Source of the DNA: Chamaecyparis obtusa
Taxonomy: Eukaryota; Streptophyta; Pinopsida; Cupressales; Cupressaceae
Length of the DNA: 64,000 nt
Direction: 5' to 3'
Assembly: GCA_027943335.1 (NCBI GenBank)
Contig: BSBK01006356.1
Location: forward strand, 45,001-109,000
Shown here piece after piece: positions 11,963 through 24,988 of the stretch. The notes beneath the pieces are model-generated. The model searched no databases, was not told the DNA's origin, and saw only the letters and a list, made by a program, of their open reading frames with translations. Every line of letters starts with the position of its first letter. Within the stretch, counting starts at the first letter, position 1. The translations under genes and the position numbers were made by a program.

Positions 11963-13396
11963 GCAGTGATTTTTTGAAGCTCGTATCTTAGACCCCGTGA
12001 GAGATATTGAAAAACCATGAGATGATATAGGATCATGTTTTTGAGGCCTACAATAACCTCTCTCCATTCTAGGAGATTCAAATTTGTTTGAATTTGGCAT
12101 GCCAATCTCGCTTGATGCCAAAACTTGCAGTGAGGGTCAGTTGAAAGTTGCACCACTAGGTTTCTTCCAAACCATTCATCTTGGCACCGAATGGTCTATG
12201 CCATTACCTCCGATTGGGCAGGTAAATGTTAGTGACAACCTCATTTTGACCATAGAGTCACTAGAACATTCGTGAACATCCCAGACCAAAGTGTCCCCAA
12301 GGTGCACTAAGCACGATTAGGCAACGATATTTTGAGGCTCGTATATTGGACCCTATGAGAGGTATCAGAGAACCATGAGATTCTGAAGGACCATTTTTCT
12401 AAGGCCTAAAATAACCTCTCTCCATTCTAGGAGATTCAATATTTTTAATTTGACACACCAATCTCACTTGATGCAAAAACTTGTAGTGAAGGTTAGTTGA
12501 AAGTTGCACCACTGGGTTTCTTCCAAACCATTTGTCTTGGCACCAAATGGTCTACACCATTACCTTTGGTTGGGTGATTAAATGCTAGTGAAAACTCTAT
12601 TTTGACCACAAAGTCACTAGAACATTCACGAACATGCCAGACCAAAGTGTCCCCAAGGTGCACTAAGCACGATTGGGCAACGATATTTCGAGGCTCGTAT
12701 CTTGGACCCCGTGAGAGGTATCGATGAACCATGAGATGCTACATGATCATGTTTCTAAGGCCTATAATAATATCTCTCTACTTTGGGAGATTCTTTTTTT
12801 TTTGAATTTGCAACGCCAATCTTGCTTGATGCCAAAACTTGTAGTGAGGGTCAGTTGAAAGTTGCACCACTGGGTTTCTTCCAAACTGTTCATCCTAGCA
12901 CTAAATGGTTTGCGCCATTAGCTCTTGTTGGGAAGTTAAATGCTAGTGACAACCTTTTTTGGAACATGAAGTCAGTAGAACGTTTGCAAACATGCCAGAC
13001 CAAAGTGTCCCCAAGGTGCACTAAGCATGATTGGGCAGCAATCTTTCGAGGCTCATATATCAAAACTTGTGAGAGGTATCAACAAATCATGAGATGCTAC
13101 AAGATCATGTTTCTGAGACCTATAATAACTTCTCTCCATTCTAGGAGATTCAAATTTTTTTGAATTTGACACGCCAATCTTGCTTGATGCCAAAACTTGT
13201 AGTGAGGGTCAGTTGAAAGTTGCACCACTGGGTTTCTTCCAAACCGTTCATCTTCACACCGAATGGTTTGATCCATTAGCTCTCTTTGGGTGGGTAAATG
13301 CTAGTGACAACCTTGTTCATAACATGAAGTCACTAGAACATTCATGAACATGTCAGACCAAAGAGTCCCAAAGGTGCACTAAGCACCATTGCGTAA
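11963..13396. repeat. Tandem array of ~357-bp repeats, four copies
   Basis: The marker GCA(A/G)(C/T)GAT followed by GAGGCTCGTAT-like sequence recurs at 11963, 12321, 12677 and 13035, giving periods of 358, 356 and 358 bp. The last copy ends near 13396. Each unit also contains a conserved block with TTGAAAGTTGCACCACT and a block with CCAAAGTGTCCCCAAGG. The copies diverge by perhaps 10 to 20 percent by eye. ORFs in both strands recur once per unit and are not conserved in frame, so this is satellite-like rather than coding. Confidence 0.93.
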
Positions 13397-14635
13397 GTTG
13401 GCGAGTGTTCTAGTGTGTCAAGAGGCAAAGTGGGACCATTCCTAGGGTAAACCTACCCAACTAGACATGATGGAAGCATCGGTTTGTGCTCACAATGAAC
13501 AATTTTTTTTGCTCCAATGGAGATGGGAACATGACCATAAAGGGAATGCATTGTGGAATGTGTCTATGATTTGAAATGGAGTAAATTGATTGTCTATTTT
13601 CTTGTTATCACTTCCATGTTCGTATTGCATCATTTCATTGGCATTTGAAGGCAAGAAATTAAGTAGTGTCTTGTACAATATTTTTTGGTTGCAGGGATAT
13701 GCAAGATATATGGTGCTGGAGAGACCATAAATGGTGGTAAATGTTGATTGAAGGTGAATGAAGAAGCACCAGTTATTGTTGCAAGCATATAATCCAATGG
13801 ATGAGTATATTTTGTGATGGATCTATGCTATTGAGGTCCATCAAGATGTGTTAGATCCATTAGGGGGATCTAGAGAGATTTGCAAGAGTCTTTTTGAACA
13901 AGCCCTGGCCTAGAGACCCTAGAAAGGAGGGTTTGGTACCTAGAATGATAGGTCATTGTTTTCTCAAAAACAATTTGACAAAATCTTGACGTAGAAGCAT
14001 CATTCCATGAATGTGCTTACTGATTCTCATGGAATGATGTATCTTTGACATGTATAATAGAGTTCTAATCTGATATATTGCATAAGATTTGATTTGACAA
14101 GGTGATCACCGAATTTGTGAAGTGAACTTTGAAGGATTTTCTTGGTTGACAGCATCAGATACACATGAATACAATGTAGCACATAGATTTTGAATCCACT
14201 TAAATGATGAATTACACATGTGAAAATACATAGCACATAAAGTGTACACATAAATTTTCTTAAGTCATGAAGCATACATGTAGCACATAGATTATAAAGC
14301 ATACACATGAATTCACTTAAGTCATGCATGTAGCCCATACACATGAATCTATGTTATGAAGAATATACTTGAATATAGATGAATATACTTAAGGCATAAA
14401 TCATACACATGAGTACATGCACACAAGCATATTTACATACTAACAATGAATAAATGAACACATAATTAACAAATTGGATCGAATATCAAGTTTCATATAT
14501 ATCAAAATGAACAATTATTCTGTACATATTTACAAAATCAACATATCTAGATACAATGTGGCATAGGCCATCTCAAAATGTGTCATATGGCATTTCAAAA
14601 TAAGAAGTTCAACTACAAATGTTTCTAGGAAATCC
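13397..14635. other. Intergenic DNA with short CACATGAA-type repeats
   Basis: No gene supported. From about 14150 to 14430 the motifs ACACATGAAT, CTTAAGTCAT and GTAGCACATAGA recur irregularly every 30-50 bp, producing the spurious minus ORF at 14027-14344. Confidence 0.6.
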
Positions 14636-15605
14636 TATTCTACTAGTGGATCATCAAAATGCAGCCTCTTTGAAGTACTCTTTGGCTTTGATGGATCCTG
14701 CATTCAAATGCAAAAGTGAAACCCCAAGTTAGAATACTTAATTTATATGGTTTCTACAAATAAAAAATAAAAATTCAAAATCATAGTCAACAATAATAAA
14801 TAAATAAATAAATAAAATTGAACTCTCATGTACCTCGCCTCTCTGTCTCCTCACGCGAACATGAGACCTAATCTATGTCCTTGGTAGCGAAGGGACAATG
14901 CCACCAATGTCAATTTTGACCTATATATGTTTGCGAACATGAGATTGATCTATGAGTTATACTATTTAATGTTAAATCCTTGGTAGAAAATATGTGTTTA
15001 CAAAATAACTGAATTAAGATTAAAACTTATCTATGTTGAACTTTCTTTAGGAAATGTTGAATGAGTCATCAACGATACAAACCCTTGGCGTTCTACCTCC
15101 CTCAAACTAGGGGTGAGCTAAAAAAGTCAAACAGATACTTCATACAATAATGACTTCATCATATTATATATACTTGATAGTAAAATATGTATCATGGGGC
15201 TATCATTGTGAATTGAGATGCATGTGACTCTATCATGCTGAAAGGGTCTCACAACATCATCAGACAACACCCTCTGTCAAATAAACCATGTAAATTAAAA
15301 ATGAGTACACACAACTAACAAGTATACATGTATTCATAAATAATCTAAATTATTTAATTACCTTCCCCTTGTCAATGTCAAACGCCTGAACCCCCTCACA
15401 TTGCCCCTAGTGGCAACTAGTGACACCTGCATCAGTATGTAATAATATGATTGTAAAAATTAGAAAACACATGTACATATACTATTATAATAAAAGGAAA
15501 CCAATGAGTAGATTAAAACATATGTACCGTGGAAGTGTCAAGGCCAAATGATATGGCTAAAAGCGTGGACCCCTCCACCTATGCCATCTCCTCCTCTGTC
15601 ATAAA
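14636..15605 (-). pseudogene. 3' exons of an unrecognised spliced gene, split by the Ogre-type element
   Basis: Minus-strand short open blocks bounded by plausible splice sites: 15605-15528 (78 bp, acceptor TTCAG, donor GGTACAT), 15426-15362 (65 bp), 15271-15174 (98 bp), 15117 to ~15044, a block near 14930-14833, and a last exon 14697-14636 ending SKRLHFDDPLVE then TAG. The frame joins the second and third blocks cleanly (ATRGNVRGF...LTRG, then RVLSDDVVRPF). The first has a TAG after EEEMA. I do not recognise the family. It continues the gene whose 5' part lies at 40628-39456, interrupted by the retrotransposon. It could be a host gene or an accessory gene of a DNA transposon. The exon limits beyond the third are uncertain. 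Confidence 0.45.
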
Positions 15606-15679
15606 CTGAACATAAATGTAATACATAAAAAAACATAAATGGGAAATCATTATAAGAAAATTCTACTAAAAATACAAAC

Positions 15680-16937
15680 TATAGACACCTAAATTTGTCC
15701 TTTAACATTAATTAAATTTAATTTAATTAATGACTCCAAATAACATTATAGTTAATTTTTAATTAATTATATTTGTTAAAATTCATCTATTTATTTAATT
15801 AAATAAATTCACTAATTATAGTATTTGAATTAAATTTAAATACTACCTTCCATAATGTATTAAATTTAATTTAATACATGTTCCTCCATAGTCCCCTTTT
15901 AAATAACATTTTAATTTATTTAATTCCCTCACATTCTTTATTTCTACTAAACCATGATTAAATTAAATTTTATTTAATTTAATCCTAAATATAACCTAGA
16001 TGCTATCCTACACACATCACCTTTTATCTAATAAGCCTACTCACTAATTAACCAAGGTTAATTAGGCTAATTTTTAGATTCCTATATCCATTAGTCCTAA
16101 TTATTTGGTCACACGTGTGAGCAAATTTCCAAAAATTGCCTTTTCAAAAATTGTTAAAAATTGCACAAACAAGGCTTCTTACAATTTTGATGACACTTCT
16201 TACACCTTCCAAAATTGTGAAAATGGACTTTCTCTCTTACACATCTCTTACACACACTTACACATGTACTTGAAGTACACATTGACCTCTCACATCCCAA
16301 GTTTCTCACACATGTGTGAGCAAGATGGCTTATGTGTCTCCTTGGTGGCACCTATGTGGATTCCACATAGATGCCACCTCACCCCAGCCTTCCAAAATCC
16401 TATAAATAGGACCCTTGTCTCAAGCAAAATTCATTCCTTTTTGCATTAGAGTTATTATACTAGTTTAGACTTAGAATTGCTTTCATAGAGTTTTCTAACA
16501 ATTTGGTAGTTGATAGATTTCTTTCAAGATTGTAGACTTAGTTTCATTACATACTTCATCTTGTTCAATTTGCATACTTGCATGCCATAGATCTTGAGGA
16601 TTGCTTTCATAGCTCTTCCTTAAGCTTCTTTTGGCCTCTTACATTGAGTGCTTGAGAGTTGCTTCTACAGCTTCTTCTTGAGCATCTCAATCTTCATTGT
16701 ACTTGCATTTATAGTGGGATCTATATTTGTGTTGGGAGAGCACACCCACAAATATCTCTAAGAGCTGAAATCAAGCAAGTCTTGGGTGCACTTGCTTATT
16801 GCTCATCGGAGGTTGTGGTGAAAATTAGTGTTTTTTATAAATTTATGAACATGTTAAAGTAGATTTGAATATGCTCTTTATCATTAACGTTTGCATGTTT
16901 GAACTTGTTCTTAACAGGTTGATTTTCATCATATACA
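15680..16937 (+). repeat. 5' LTR of the Tat/Ogre-type element
   Basis: Begins TATAGACACCTAAATTTG (the 3' LTR has TGTAGACACC) and ends CATATACA. A TATA box, TATAAATAGG, is at 16401-16410, followed by the likely transcript start. AATT-rich direct repeats fill the first 350 bp. Compared with the 3' LTR, an extra ~15-20 bp is retained near 15865-15890. Confidence 0.95.
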
Positions 16938-16940
16938 TTT

Positions 16941-16960
16941 TGGCACGCCCGGTGGGACCC
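16941..16960 (+). other. Primer-binding site of the Tat/Ogre-type element
   Basis: TGGCACGCCCGGTGGGACC begins three bases after the 5' LTR. It resembles the TGGCGCC...GGGGC-type PBS of Tat-lineage elements. The exact tRNA was not determined. Confidence 0.8.
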
Positions 16961-19610
16961 ACAATCCCATTTACTAATTATTTTTCTTGATTTTGTGAAG
17001 GTTTCCCATGAATTTTCTAGATAGGCATCTCCGCCTACAGACAGACGTCTCTGCCAGAAAATATTTTTCTCTCATTTTAGTTTGTTTTAATTAGCAAAAC
17101 TTGTATTTGGTAATCACATTAAGGTTAATAATAATTAGTAAAATACCTAACTGTATCTACAAATGAAGAAAAATATATGAAGCTAATGAAATCTTTGTTT
17201 TTGTGCAGATAGGTGTCTCTGCATACACACATGTGTCTCTACTAGAAAAGGGAGTTTCCTTTGTGTTGTTGTTTTAAGCTGATTAAGTAAAGTTTTTTGA
17301 CATATTAAGGTTAAAAATCACTATGTCTTTGTCATAAGAAACCTTTTTATGCATTTAAAACTTAATGGGAGCATAAAAATTTCAAGCATTGCTGATTAAT
17401 CTTTGTTTTTGTGTAGACAGACGTCTCTGCCTGGAAACAAGCGTCTCTAACAAATAGGCATCTCTGGTTATACACATGTGTCTCTTCCTAGAAACAGGCA
17501 TCTCTGCCTGATTTTAGCATGTTTTCATAATATCTTGCACTTTAAGTTTTCTGATCTAAGTTTTTTTGAAGATACTAACATTTTGTGACTTCTAACTGTA
17601 ATTTTGCAGAATGTTGACCAAGATTTGAACATTCTAAGACTACTAATTTGTTTGTTTTGTAGAATGTTGTTAGAAGACCAAACACATTAAACTACTCACT
17701 AAGGTTGTTTTGTAGGTTGCCAAGGAGAATCAATCAAATATTGTGTTTACTTAATGATTTCTTAGGCACCTAGTATTAAATAGGAAGTTTATTCTTTTGA
17801 TAATGATTCATTAGCTAGGGGATTATGCTCTTTTCTCCAAGTGAGAAAATCAGAAACCTAGAACCTTTTGAATTGTTGTCTTAAAGAAAAGACTTGGAAT
17901 TGAACATTTATTTGGTGTGTTTGGGAGAAAACCTCATTGGATAGGAGATTATGCTATTTTCCCCTTGAGGGAAAATCAAAAATCTGGACTCCTTCTTGGG
18001 GCCAATCCATGCATTTATTTTCAATCCTTTAGATGGGCCTACCGGTGAGGTAAAAAGCTCTCGAGAATGACCCATGTGAGAACAAGGTGTAAGCCCACCA
18101 CTCCAACTCACATTAATGAAATTTTCTTTTGGGGGTTAAAGCCTCAGAAGTCGAATCACATTTGAGCTTATACATAGCTCTCACCTAACATTTAGTAGGG
18201 CCTCATGGTCTCAATCACATTTATGTGACTACTTGTGTCAAGGTGCTTTGTGAGGCTATATGTCCTAGTTGCGCTTGCGTGGACACAAAGAGTGTGTTTG
18301 AACGGAGACCCTCACTAAAAGCCATTAGTTAGAAGCCACCCAGTTTACCTCCAAAATGTTGATAATCTGCATGTGAGGAGAATAGTAATCTCCCCAAGAC
18401 ACTCACCATATCAAGCCCCCTTCAACGTTAACACTCTAATAATACGACATCATGGAGCCATTGTGTGCTTGGTGATGACCATATTCTAAGGAGTTGTTGG
18501 TTGTGTTCCTAAGCCAGTGAGCAAAGGTTTTCAATCTCAACCAACTTCCTTCTAGGGATAAAGAGTGTGCTTGTTACTTTCATTGCAAAAAAAATCCGTA
18601 CACTTGAATCCTATAAGGTTGCTTTGTCCCTTGCAAGACTGTTTTCAACAAATGTGCTTGTAACCCAAATATTTGATGTATGTATGAAATCGGTCCTTGC
18701 CAATAACATCCTTTGATCTATCAAGATGTTTTCCTCAATTCATGACAGATAGTGTTAAACATAAGAAAGTAAAACTCCCAGTTGCACAAGTCCATAGAGA
18801 GAAGAAAATCATTGATCAAAAGATTAAATCCAACCAATCTTATTTGCAACCCATTCAAAAGTTTCTAGAGGTAGTTGAGAAATTAGATAAAATCATCTAC
18901 AACAATTGGGTTGCTAATTTTGTTGCCAAGAAAAAAGTGAACACGGGCTTGTCACTTGGGAATCCTATGACTAAGTACCTTTGACCTTCATTATTCATCC
19001 TCTTTGAGTCATTCATCCCTTTCTCATCTTTTAACACCCCTTTTTTCATCCACATTCCAAAACATTAGGAGCATTAATCAGAATCTTGGACTTTAAATCA
19101 GAATCAAATCAATCCATCTTTCACACCTTCATCAAGCCATAGGGTGAAAGAATCATTCCAATAGTGTCTCATAGACCTTAATTTCAAAGAAAACATTAAT
19201 CCCTTACTACTTTGAGAACTGAGTCTTTCTCTAGTAGTCCTAATCTAGTCCTATCTTGTTTGGGGATCATCAATCTATCACCCAAACAAAAGAAGAATTT
19301 AAATCAAAACCAATCTTATGTTTGCATAGTCACAAGGTCTTGTTTCACCTAGGTTTGTTCCAAACGTTTAAATCCAATCAATCCTTGAGGCTTAGTTCTT
19401 CTTTAATCATATCTCATCAATCAATCTAATCCTCAATCAAATCTAATCAATCAATCTAATCCTCAATCAAATCTAATCAATCAATCCAATCAATCATCAA
19501 GACTTAATCATTAGTCCAAGTTGTTCATAGTTCACCAAATCCTTTTCTTTCCATACCTCATCAACTATTCACCCTTCTTCAATTCAACCATCATAAAGTC
19601 ACTTATGCAT
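16961..19610 (+). other. Long 5' leader of the Tat/Ogre-type element
   Basis: About 2.65 kb between PBS and gag with no recognisable protein. Imperfect repeats of an (A/C)AGGCATCTCTGCC-type motif occur at 17020-17060, 17208-17250 and 17415-17510. A duplicated block containing GATTATGCT...TTTTC...GAAAATC appears near 17820 and 17945. A ~29-bp unit AATCTAATCAATCAATC is repeated around 19420-19500. The small ORF 18697-18984 is unrecognised. Ogre elements often carry an extra ORF here, but I cannot support one. Confidence 0.6.
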
Positions 19611-21890
19611 GGTACTTACCCAATCACAAGAAAAGCTAAGAAAAGAATCTCTCATCACGGATAACGATCAAGAAAATGTCTATCAAGAATACTTTAATGA
19701 CGAAGAAGAACCTCACACAAAATCTGACACAATAATACCTGAAAGTGTCAGTGCCAATCCATGAGCTAAAGAATTCTTTAAGGATCCTAACAACTTAAGC
19801 TTAGTGGAATACCTAATCCAAGCCAATAGTTCCAACATCTTCATGAATCTTATCCAAAGGGGTGTTACCCTCCCTGATAATTTTGATGAAACTTTGCTTG
19901 AGAACAATTTGATTTGAACCAACAAAAGCAAAGTAGTGCCCATAATGCCATCAACATCTGATAACACAACTCAACCTCCCCTTGATGCCATCAACATCTG
20001 ATAACACAACTCAACCTCCCCTTGATACACTTGAATTAATCTAACAACTTCTAAACAAGCCTAACTCAAATAATGGGGTGAGTAATGATGGTTTAAGTGC
20101 AGGATGTGCACCTGAACCACAACCAAGGTCCTCGGGACAATGCTCTGCTTCTATTTTCTCAAAGCCTAGTGGAGTCCTAAAGAATCAAAACTTCACACAA
20201 ACAAACAACACCAATCAGAGACATAACACCAATCTTCCCCCTCTAGGAGGACATAATGCATCATTAGGAGGAGGAACACATCAAGCCCATATAATCACCA
20301 CTAATCCTCCTGAATTAGTCCAACAAATTGATGAGCTCAAAGGCATGATGCTATGCAGAAAGGCAAGAAGAAGGAATTTTCTTTTGTAGAAATATGTCCT
20401 TATCCTTTTGACAAATCAATCACTCTCCAACCATTCCCCACCAATTTTGAAATGCCAAAGTTTGATAAATACAAGGGAGACTCATGCCCTGCGCAACATA
20501 TTAAGGAATTTTATGTAGCGGCACAAGAAGTTTCCCACAATGATCATCTTATCCTAAGACTTTTCACTAGGAGTCTTGGAGGACCAGCCTTAGAGTGGCT
20601 ATTGAACCTTCCTCTGGGTTCCATCTCCACCTTCCATGATCTTGGTAAAAAATTTGTTACACAATATTCTTATAACATGGAACATCAAGCATCCCTCAGT
20701 GATTTGTGTAACATGAAACAAAGAAATGGAGAAACCTTTGCAATTTTTCTCCAAAGGTGGCAACATCTCACCAATCACATGCCTTGGAAAATCCCAAATT
20801 CACATCTAGTTGATATTACTAAGAATCTGGTTATAGAAATGTCATTTCAGATGAAGATGGTTGCCTCAGATTCCTTCGAGGCACTCATTAAAAAGGGGAA
20901 GTCTATTGAAGATGGACGTTTGATGAAAGGAGAAATTAAACACTATACCCCTAATTCATCTAACAATACTAATGATAAACCCAAGTTCTAGTCTAAGAAA
21001 AAAGGTGTTGTTAATGATGGAGTGAGAAATGCTAAACATGTCCAAAATGTTCAAGCATCCAACAATAGTAACCAAGGCAATTGCAAAAACAATGATCGGA
21101 ACAATCGCAACAATAATCAAACCAATTCAAATAATCAAAACAATCAGAATAGTTCGAATAACCAGAATCAAAATCAAGGATCTGGTTATCGTGGTTCTCT
21201 ATTCTCATGATATAATGGCAATAACAACAACAACAACAATCAACAACAACAACAACACCGACAATTTACACAGCTAGTAGATTCCCTTGATGTGATCTTT
21301 CGATATCTAGTCGATTAAGGGATGATGGTTTACCCTAACACCAGGCCTTTTGATGAAAATCAACCCAAACCTAACTGGTATAAAGATAATGAATAATGTG
21401 ACTATCATCACATAAAAGAGCATGAGATTAAAAAATGCATGAAGTTTCATCATTTTGTGCAAGATTTGATCGGTGATGGTAAAATTGAAGTAGAAGGACA
21501 AAATGCCTCCACTTATAATGCCCAGCTAAAAATGTATTCTAAACCTTTTCCAGAACATAGTCAAAACAATACATCCACATCCAAGGGCTTTTCTTACGAT
21601 TATTCAACAAAAAAAATCTCAGGAGATGAATGCACTAGTGGAAAATTAGCTGAAAATGATGTCTGTGGTTTTGACTCATTGTTTGGCCATATTGAAAAAT
21701 TTGACACTCATGTAAACACATTGACTTTAAAGAGTGAAGATTGCAATGTTACTACTCGCCACCCTCATGTAACTATACAAGTTGATGTCAATCCACCTAT
21801 TGTGGATCCACCTGCTGCACCATCTACCTCGACACAACCTGCACCACCTTATGACTTTCTTTCCCAACTGAAAAAGCCCCCTGCATAGAT
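19611..21890 (+). pseudogene. Tat/Ogre gag
   Basis: The structural protein of the particle. A broken frame starts at ATG 19611 (MVLTQSQEKL), continues with stops at about 19762 and 19917, and is duplicated around 19943-20028 by a 43-bp direct repeat. The core gag domain is the open segment 20353-20991: PKFDKYKGDSCPAQHIKEF, GPALEWLLNLP, FVTQYSYNMEHQASLSDL, MKQRNGETFAIFLQRW. This is the retrotransposon gag domain of plant gypsy elements. After it come an Asn/Gln-rich low-complexity linker (21022-21280) and a further open segment 21439-21888, which includes a CDYHHI-like zinc-ligand context near 21397. There are several stops and at least two frameshifts. The small minus ORFs are shadows. Confidence 0.85.
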
Positions 21891-22039
21891 ATCCATACTA
21901 GATATTTTACATACATCCCCCATTCACAAAGAGGTCCTTGAGAATGCCCTAACTGAGTCTCGCGTCCCAGAAAATATCAATGCCTCTCAATTCCAAGCAA
22001 TGATTGGAAATTTGGCTGCCCAACAACACCTAGTTTTCA

Positions 22040-22940
22040 CTGACAAAGATTTATGAGGTCCTGACCCTCATCATAATAAACCCTTGCATATCCAAGTCAC
22101 CATCCATAACACCCGAATCAAAAGAGTCCTTATAGACAATGGATCATGTTTGAATCTTTGTAATTTAAGCATGATCCGCAATATCGGTCTTTTTGAGGAC
22201 CTCATTGATGTAAATAAGAGAATAACAATAAAATCATATGATGAAAGAGAAAGGGTGAGTAAAGGTCTCATTGCACTCCCCTTACAAGTGGGCCCAACAC
22301 TTATTGAAACAACTTGTCAAGTGCTTGACCTGGATCTACCCTATAATATCCTTTTGGGTAGGCCGTGGATACACGCTATCTTAGGTGTCCCATCCACATT
22401 TCACCAATGTTTTAAATTCCCACATCACGGAGCTGAAATAACCATTCCTGGCGATCATGAACCCTTTCAATATTGCAAGAGATTGGAAGGACAACAATCA
22501 AACTACTACCCATTGAATGAATGTGTTCATCCACTTTCACAAGAGATTCCCATCCAGCACACTTCCTCTAAAGAACAGTTGTCTAAGCAAGCCAAAGGAA
22601 AATAAAAGGTTACCCAAGAAAAGAATACTGAGTTCGAAAAGAAAGTTAGGTTCACTGATCAAGGCCCAGGGGAATACAAGTTTGAAAATAACCTATGCAT
22701 TGGTCAGCTCCCTCTCTCTCCCAAGTCTTATGGAAAACCTTCATAACTTTTCCCTAAGGAAAATAAAGAAACTTTGAAGTGTAAAAAGACTACATTTGAA
22801 CATTGGGGATCTCTCTCAGACGAACACATGGAGCATAATGTTCTTTCCTGGCTTTTTGATGAAGAAGAAGACAAACCTGTAGACATTCCTAAAGGGAAGT
22901 ATATAAAGGCCACACTCATTGTTGAAAGTATGGGATATCA
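22040..22940 (+). pseudogene. Tat/Ogre protease and linker to RT, cut by the LINE
   Basis: The segment 22084-22605 is open and holds the retropepsin-like core of plant gypsy elements: VLIDNGSCLNLCNL, with the catalytic Asp in the LIDNGS context, and later LPYNILLGRPWIH, the conserved second half. After a stop and a frame change come 22774-22940, acidic and ending VESMGY at the LINE insertion point. Joined over the LINE, the MGY is followed in the 3' flank by LGENEKGI, which resembles a G-patch (MGY.....GLGK...GI). G-patch motifs downstream of the protease are known in some plant and other retroelements. The element frame stops at a TGA soon after. Confidence 0.82.
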
Positions 22941-23302
22941 GAAGTGGAATTTTGTCAAGTGAATTTCTCTGCAACTTGGCTGAAGGTCTGGTTTGTCGAG
23001 ATTCACACCATCACTGACGTAGGTGGAGGGACCCGTGGCTCCTCAATACTGCTCCCGTGGCGGCTTCTACATTGGGTGTTTATGTGTCATGTTCCTATTT
23101 TCCCGAGGGTTTGTGGTGTTTTTATTTCATTTTTTTTGTTTGGTAGCACTTGCTCGTGTGTTTTGTTGCCCATTTTTTTTAGCACTTCCTATCATTATTT
23201 CTCGCTGGGATTTGCCTCTGTTGTGTTTATGTTTTCTTTTTTTCACTTGAGATGAAGGCCATCTAGTAGTAGATTTTGATCGACTTCCCAAGATTTCTTC
23301 TG

Positions 23303-24986
23303 ATGGCCGTGGAGGGCATTAATGATGGAAGTGATAGGCAAGAAAATGTTAAAAAGGTAGAAGAAGGGCTGCAGGATGGCAGTGGAGGAAAAAATAAACC
23401 TTCATACAAAGTAGTTATGGTGGAAGAAATGGTTCTTCTTGAGACAACGCAGTTTGAGGTGGTTGAAAAAGATGGAGGAGGATCTCTCGGAACCAATGGA
23501 AATAGACATGGAGGAGAACACAGTGAATCACCTGCAATGGGAGCCAGAGGAGAGAAAGAAGGTGGAGAGGAAGGTAAGACTCCATTGCCTGGTGCTAAGA
23601 TCCTCAAACTCTCTCCGAATGTAGATATGGTAAATGCTATCAAAGCCAAACAATCTTGTTTAAAAAATGTTGTTGTTTTCTTTATTTGCATGGATTTAAA
23701 GTTTTTACCTACTAGAAAGTTTCTTGATGATTGGATAGGTAATGTGTGGTGTAAGAAACTTGGTATCAAAGTTGGTTTTTGTCAAATGATTCAGAGAGGT
23801 TTGTTCGTTATTTTCTTTAAAAATCATGCTATGCAAGAATTTTTTTTAAATAAGGGGTATTGGAATGTAGGGAAAACCATGTTTAGGGCCCTCCCCTGGA
23901 CACCCGGATGCAAGTCCGAGAAGGTAATTGCCCGCTCATCCCTGGTTTGGATTGAACTTAGAAATGTTCAGCCATAATTTTGGCAGTTTATACCCCATCT
24001 CTTGAAACCGCTTGGTTTTGTGCTTCAAGTTGAAGAAGCAAAAGTGACCCTACTCCATCTCAATGCCCGTTTCCTTGTCATTCTCAACCCTGACATTGAT
24101 TTTCCTTATGAAATTGCCTTGGACATTGAAGGAGATAGATGGAATTGGGCTATTGTTAGATTAGGAGATATTGGGGCCTGTTTTCATTGCAAATTGAATG
24201 GTCATAATAGGAAAGATTGCCCATTATTAAAAAATCTCTTGAAAAACTTTAGTGAAAACCATAGGTAGGATAATAATACTCCTCCCATGATGAAAGAGAA
24301 GGATAATACGACTAATAGTAATAATATCCCTGGCAACAGAGGAAGTTAACAATTCTAGATCACCCCGTGAAGGAACTGCTAATAGTGGTAAGTCTGATAG
24401 GATCAAGGAAACTCTTGATACTCCATTGGACAAGTTTGTATCTTTGTCAAACCCTCTCTTTGAAGATGAGTTTGAGATTCTTTCTGTTATACCCACTCGT
24501 GAACCCCAAAAATCCATTGCTTGTCAACCTCAGTATATTCATGTCCCCAGAGTAAAAATCAATGAAGACAACTCACTCTTTCCCAATGCTCAAAAAATAT
24601 CCCTATCCATTATCAAAAACAAAAACAATTCTAATGTTGGTAGGGCTGAGCAACAATAGATGGTTGAGAAAGCTAGTCCTTGTCCTGACACCATGCCTCC
24701 CAATAAAACTCAAGGAATAGGCGAGGTTGTGGAATTGAACCAGATTCCTATGGGGGAGGAATATGTTATCATGGACGAAATCCCCTCCCTATCTGCATGT
24801 AGTGAACATGGAGGAGATGAAGATGGGTTTGATGAAGTTATCTCAAAAAAAAAGAAAAAAAGAAAAACTTATGAAAGAAGTAGTAGCATCAAAAACAATG
24901 AAAAAAGTAATAAGGTGAAAAACATTGAGCTGCCAGAATGTTTTAACAAGTTATGTAAGAATTCTAACACCCCTAAATCATTATGA
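23303..24986 (+). pseudogene. LINE ORF1: DUF4283 and CCHC zinc-knuckle protein
   Basis: RNA-binding partner of ORF2. I chose the ATG at 23303 (MAVEGINDGSD), since the longer frame upstream starts at a TTG. The first part is Gly/Glu-rich. The DUF4283 region is around 23640-24130 (FLPTRKFLDDWIGNVW, ALPWTPGC, SSLVWIEL, then LARFL-like HLNARFLVILN). It is interrupted by a TAA at 23975-23977 that is in frame with the continuation. A CCHC knuckle follows (CFHCKLNGHNRKDC, near 24180-24222). The C-terminal part (24367-24986) is polar, has frame changes, ends with a Lys-rich patch, and stops at 24986, a few bases before ORF2. Confidence 0.85.
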
Positions 24987-24988
24987 TG

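Noticed and set aside
14027..14344. 105-codon minus ORF
   Set aside because: Generated by irregular CACATGAA/CTTAAGTCAT repeats, with no domain.
23023..23250. ORFs in the LINE 5' region
   Set aside because: They lie in the probable untranslated leader, with no domain and low-complexity hydrophobic content.
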